Of a stretch of DNA of 64,000 bases, positions 63,663 through 64,000 are shown piece by piece (the first letter of the stretch is position 1; each line of letters opens with the position of its first letter). A model generated the notes under the pieces. That model searched no databases and was not told the DNA's origin. It was given only the letters and a program-made list of their open reading frames with translations. The translations under genes and the position numbers were made by a program. Source of the DNA: Tridacna crocea (taxonomy: Eukaryota > Mollusca > Bivalvia > Cardiida > Cardiidae); contig OX031071.1 of NCBI GenBank assembly GCA_943736015.1, forward strand, positions 37,914,619-37,978,618, read 5' to 3'.

Positions 63663-64000
63663 CCCAAAATATTTCTAATTCAAGGACAAATAACTCAGAT
63701 GTTCTGGTCCGATTAGACCAATAGTCGAACGCATCTGAGATCTTATGGTCATATATATTTTGACCAAGTTTGGTGGTGATTGGTTGATATTTGTAGATGC
63801 TATCTAGAGTGTAAACAAAGAAATGTGAACGGCGGGACAGACGGAAGACGGACGCCGACGGACAGTGAGTGATCACAATAGTTCACTCTGAGCACTTCGT
63901 GCTCAGGTGAGCTAAAAACTTAGAAAATGACACTTGCTACATTTCGGATTTTTACTAGATCTAGTCTATTTTTGTGTTTACTCTTTATCAGACAATTTCG

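Larger units (their letters stand above)
62157..63915 (+). mobile_element. Helitron-like tandem-core element, family h, copy B
   Basis: Counterpart of 12905-14085, with an intact right terminus GCACTTCGTGCTCAGGTGAG then CTAA (63912-63915). Interrupted by the 584-bp insertion and the shared SINE. Confidence 0.6.
55315..64000. repeat. Large duplicated segment, copy B
   Basis: Collinear with 5365-14165, allowing for insertions: B lacks the Tc1 and LINE, and A lacks the 3083-bp and 584-bp elements. Shared elements (tRNA relic, palindromic MITE, family-a and family-h elements, tRNA SINE) predate the duplication. Copy B continues past the window end. Confidence 0.9.

Overview
The window is eukaryotic, AT-rich and dominated by repeats. 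I read it as a bivalve-like (lophotrochozoan) nuclear genome. The reasons are one intronless-looking B-box/beta-propeller (TRIM-type) coding exon, tRNA-derived SINEs, a Tc1-type transposon, a LINE fragment, and abundant tandem-core elements whose ends carry hairpins next to GTCC/GACG-rich tracts. The species cannot be fixed from sequence alone.

Only one convincing host coding exon is present: a TRIM-like protein at 19916-21670 (+). Two further exon candidates are weak: a short signal-peptide-like first exon at 3520-3567 (+), and a possible 5' non-coding exon ending at 15268 (+). Almost everything else is transposable elements, their relics, or duplications of them.

Layout. 1-3184: copy 1 of a diverged 2-kb duplicated segment. 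4272-14190: copy A of a large duplication (SINE-like tRNA repeat, palindromic MITE, Helitron-like element, Tc1, LINE, tRNA SINE). 15590-18715: a dispersed paired repeat and copy 2 of the 2-kb segment, carrying a CpG-rich MITE. 18981-22666: the TRIM exon surrounded by six palindromic MITEs. 22730-36941: long Helitron-like tandem-core elements. 37014-44960: SINE, palindromes, MITEs and a MITE-based higher-order repeat. 45440-50250: mostly unassigned sequence. 50255-54430: tRNA SINEs, a perfect 334-bp tandem duplication and nested insertions. 55315-64000: copy B of the large duplication, running off the window end.

The main result is internal. Because several segments occur twice, the window contains its own empty sites, so transposon boundaries and target duplications can be read directly. 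These include a TA-flanked Tc1 (8344-9943), TTAA-flanked palindromic MITEs (about 227 bp, TIR CCCTTTxCCA), a second TTAA family (about 540 bp, TIR AGGTGG), a 3083-bp element with ATTCG duplications and CAC-type termini (58983-62065), a 522-bp element with an 8-bp duplication (39829-40350), and a 584-bp insertion with an 8-bp duplication (62314-62897). No CRISPR array, rRNA, intact tRNA gene or operon was seen. Boundaries of diverged repeats are by-eye estimates.
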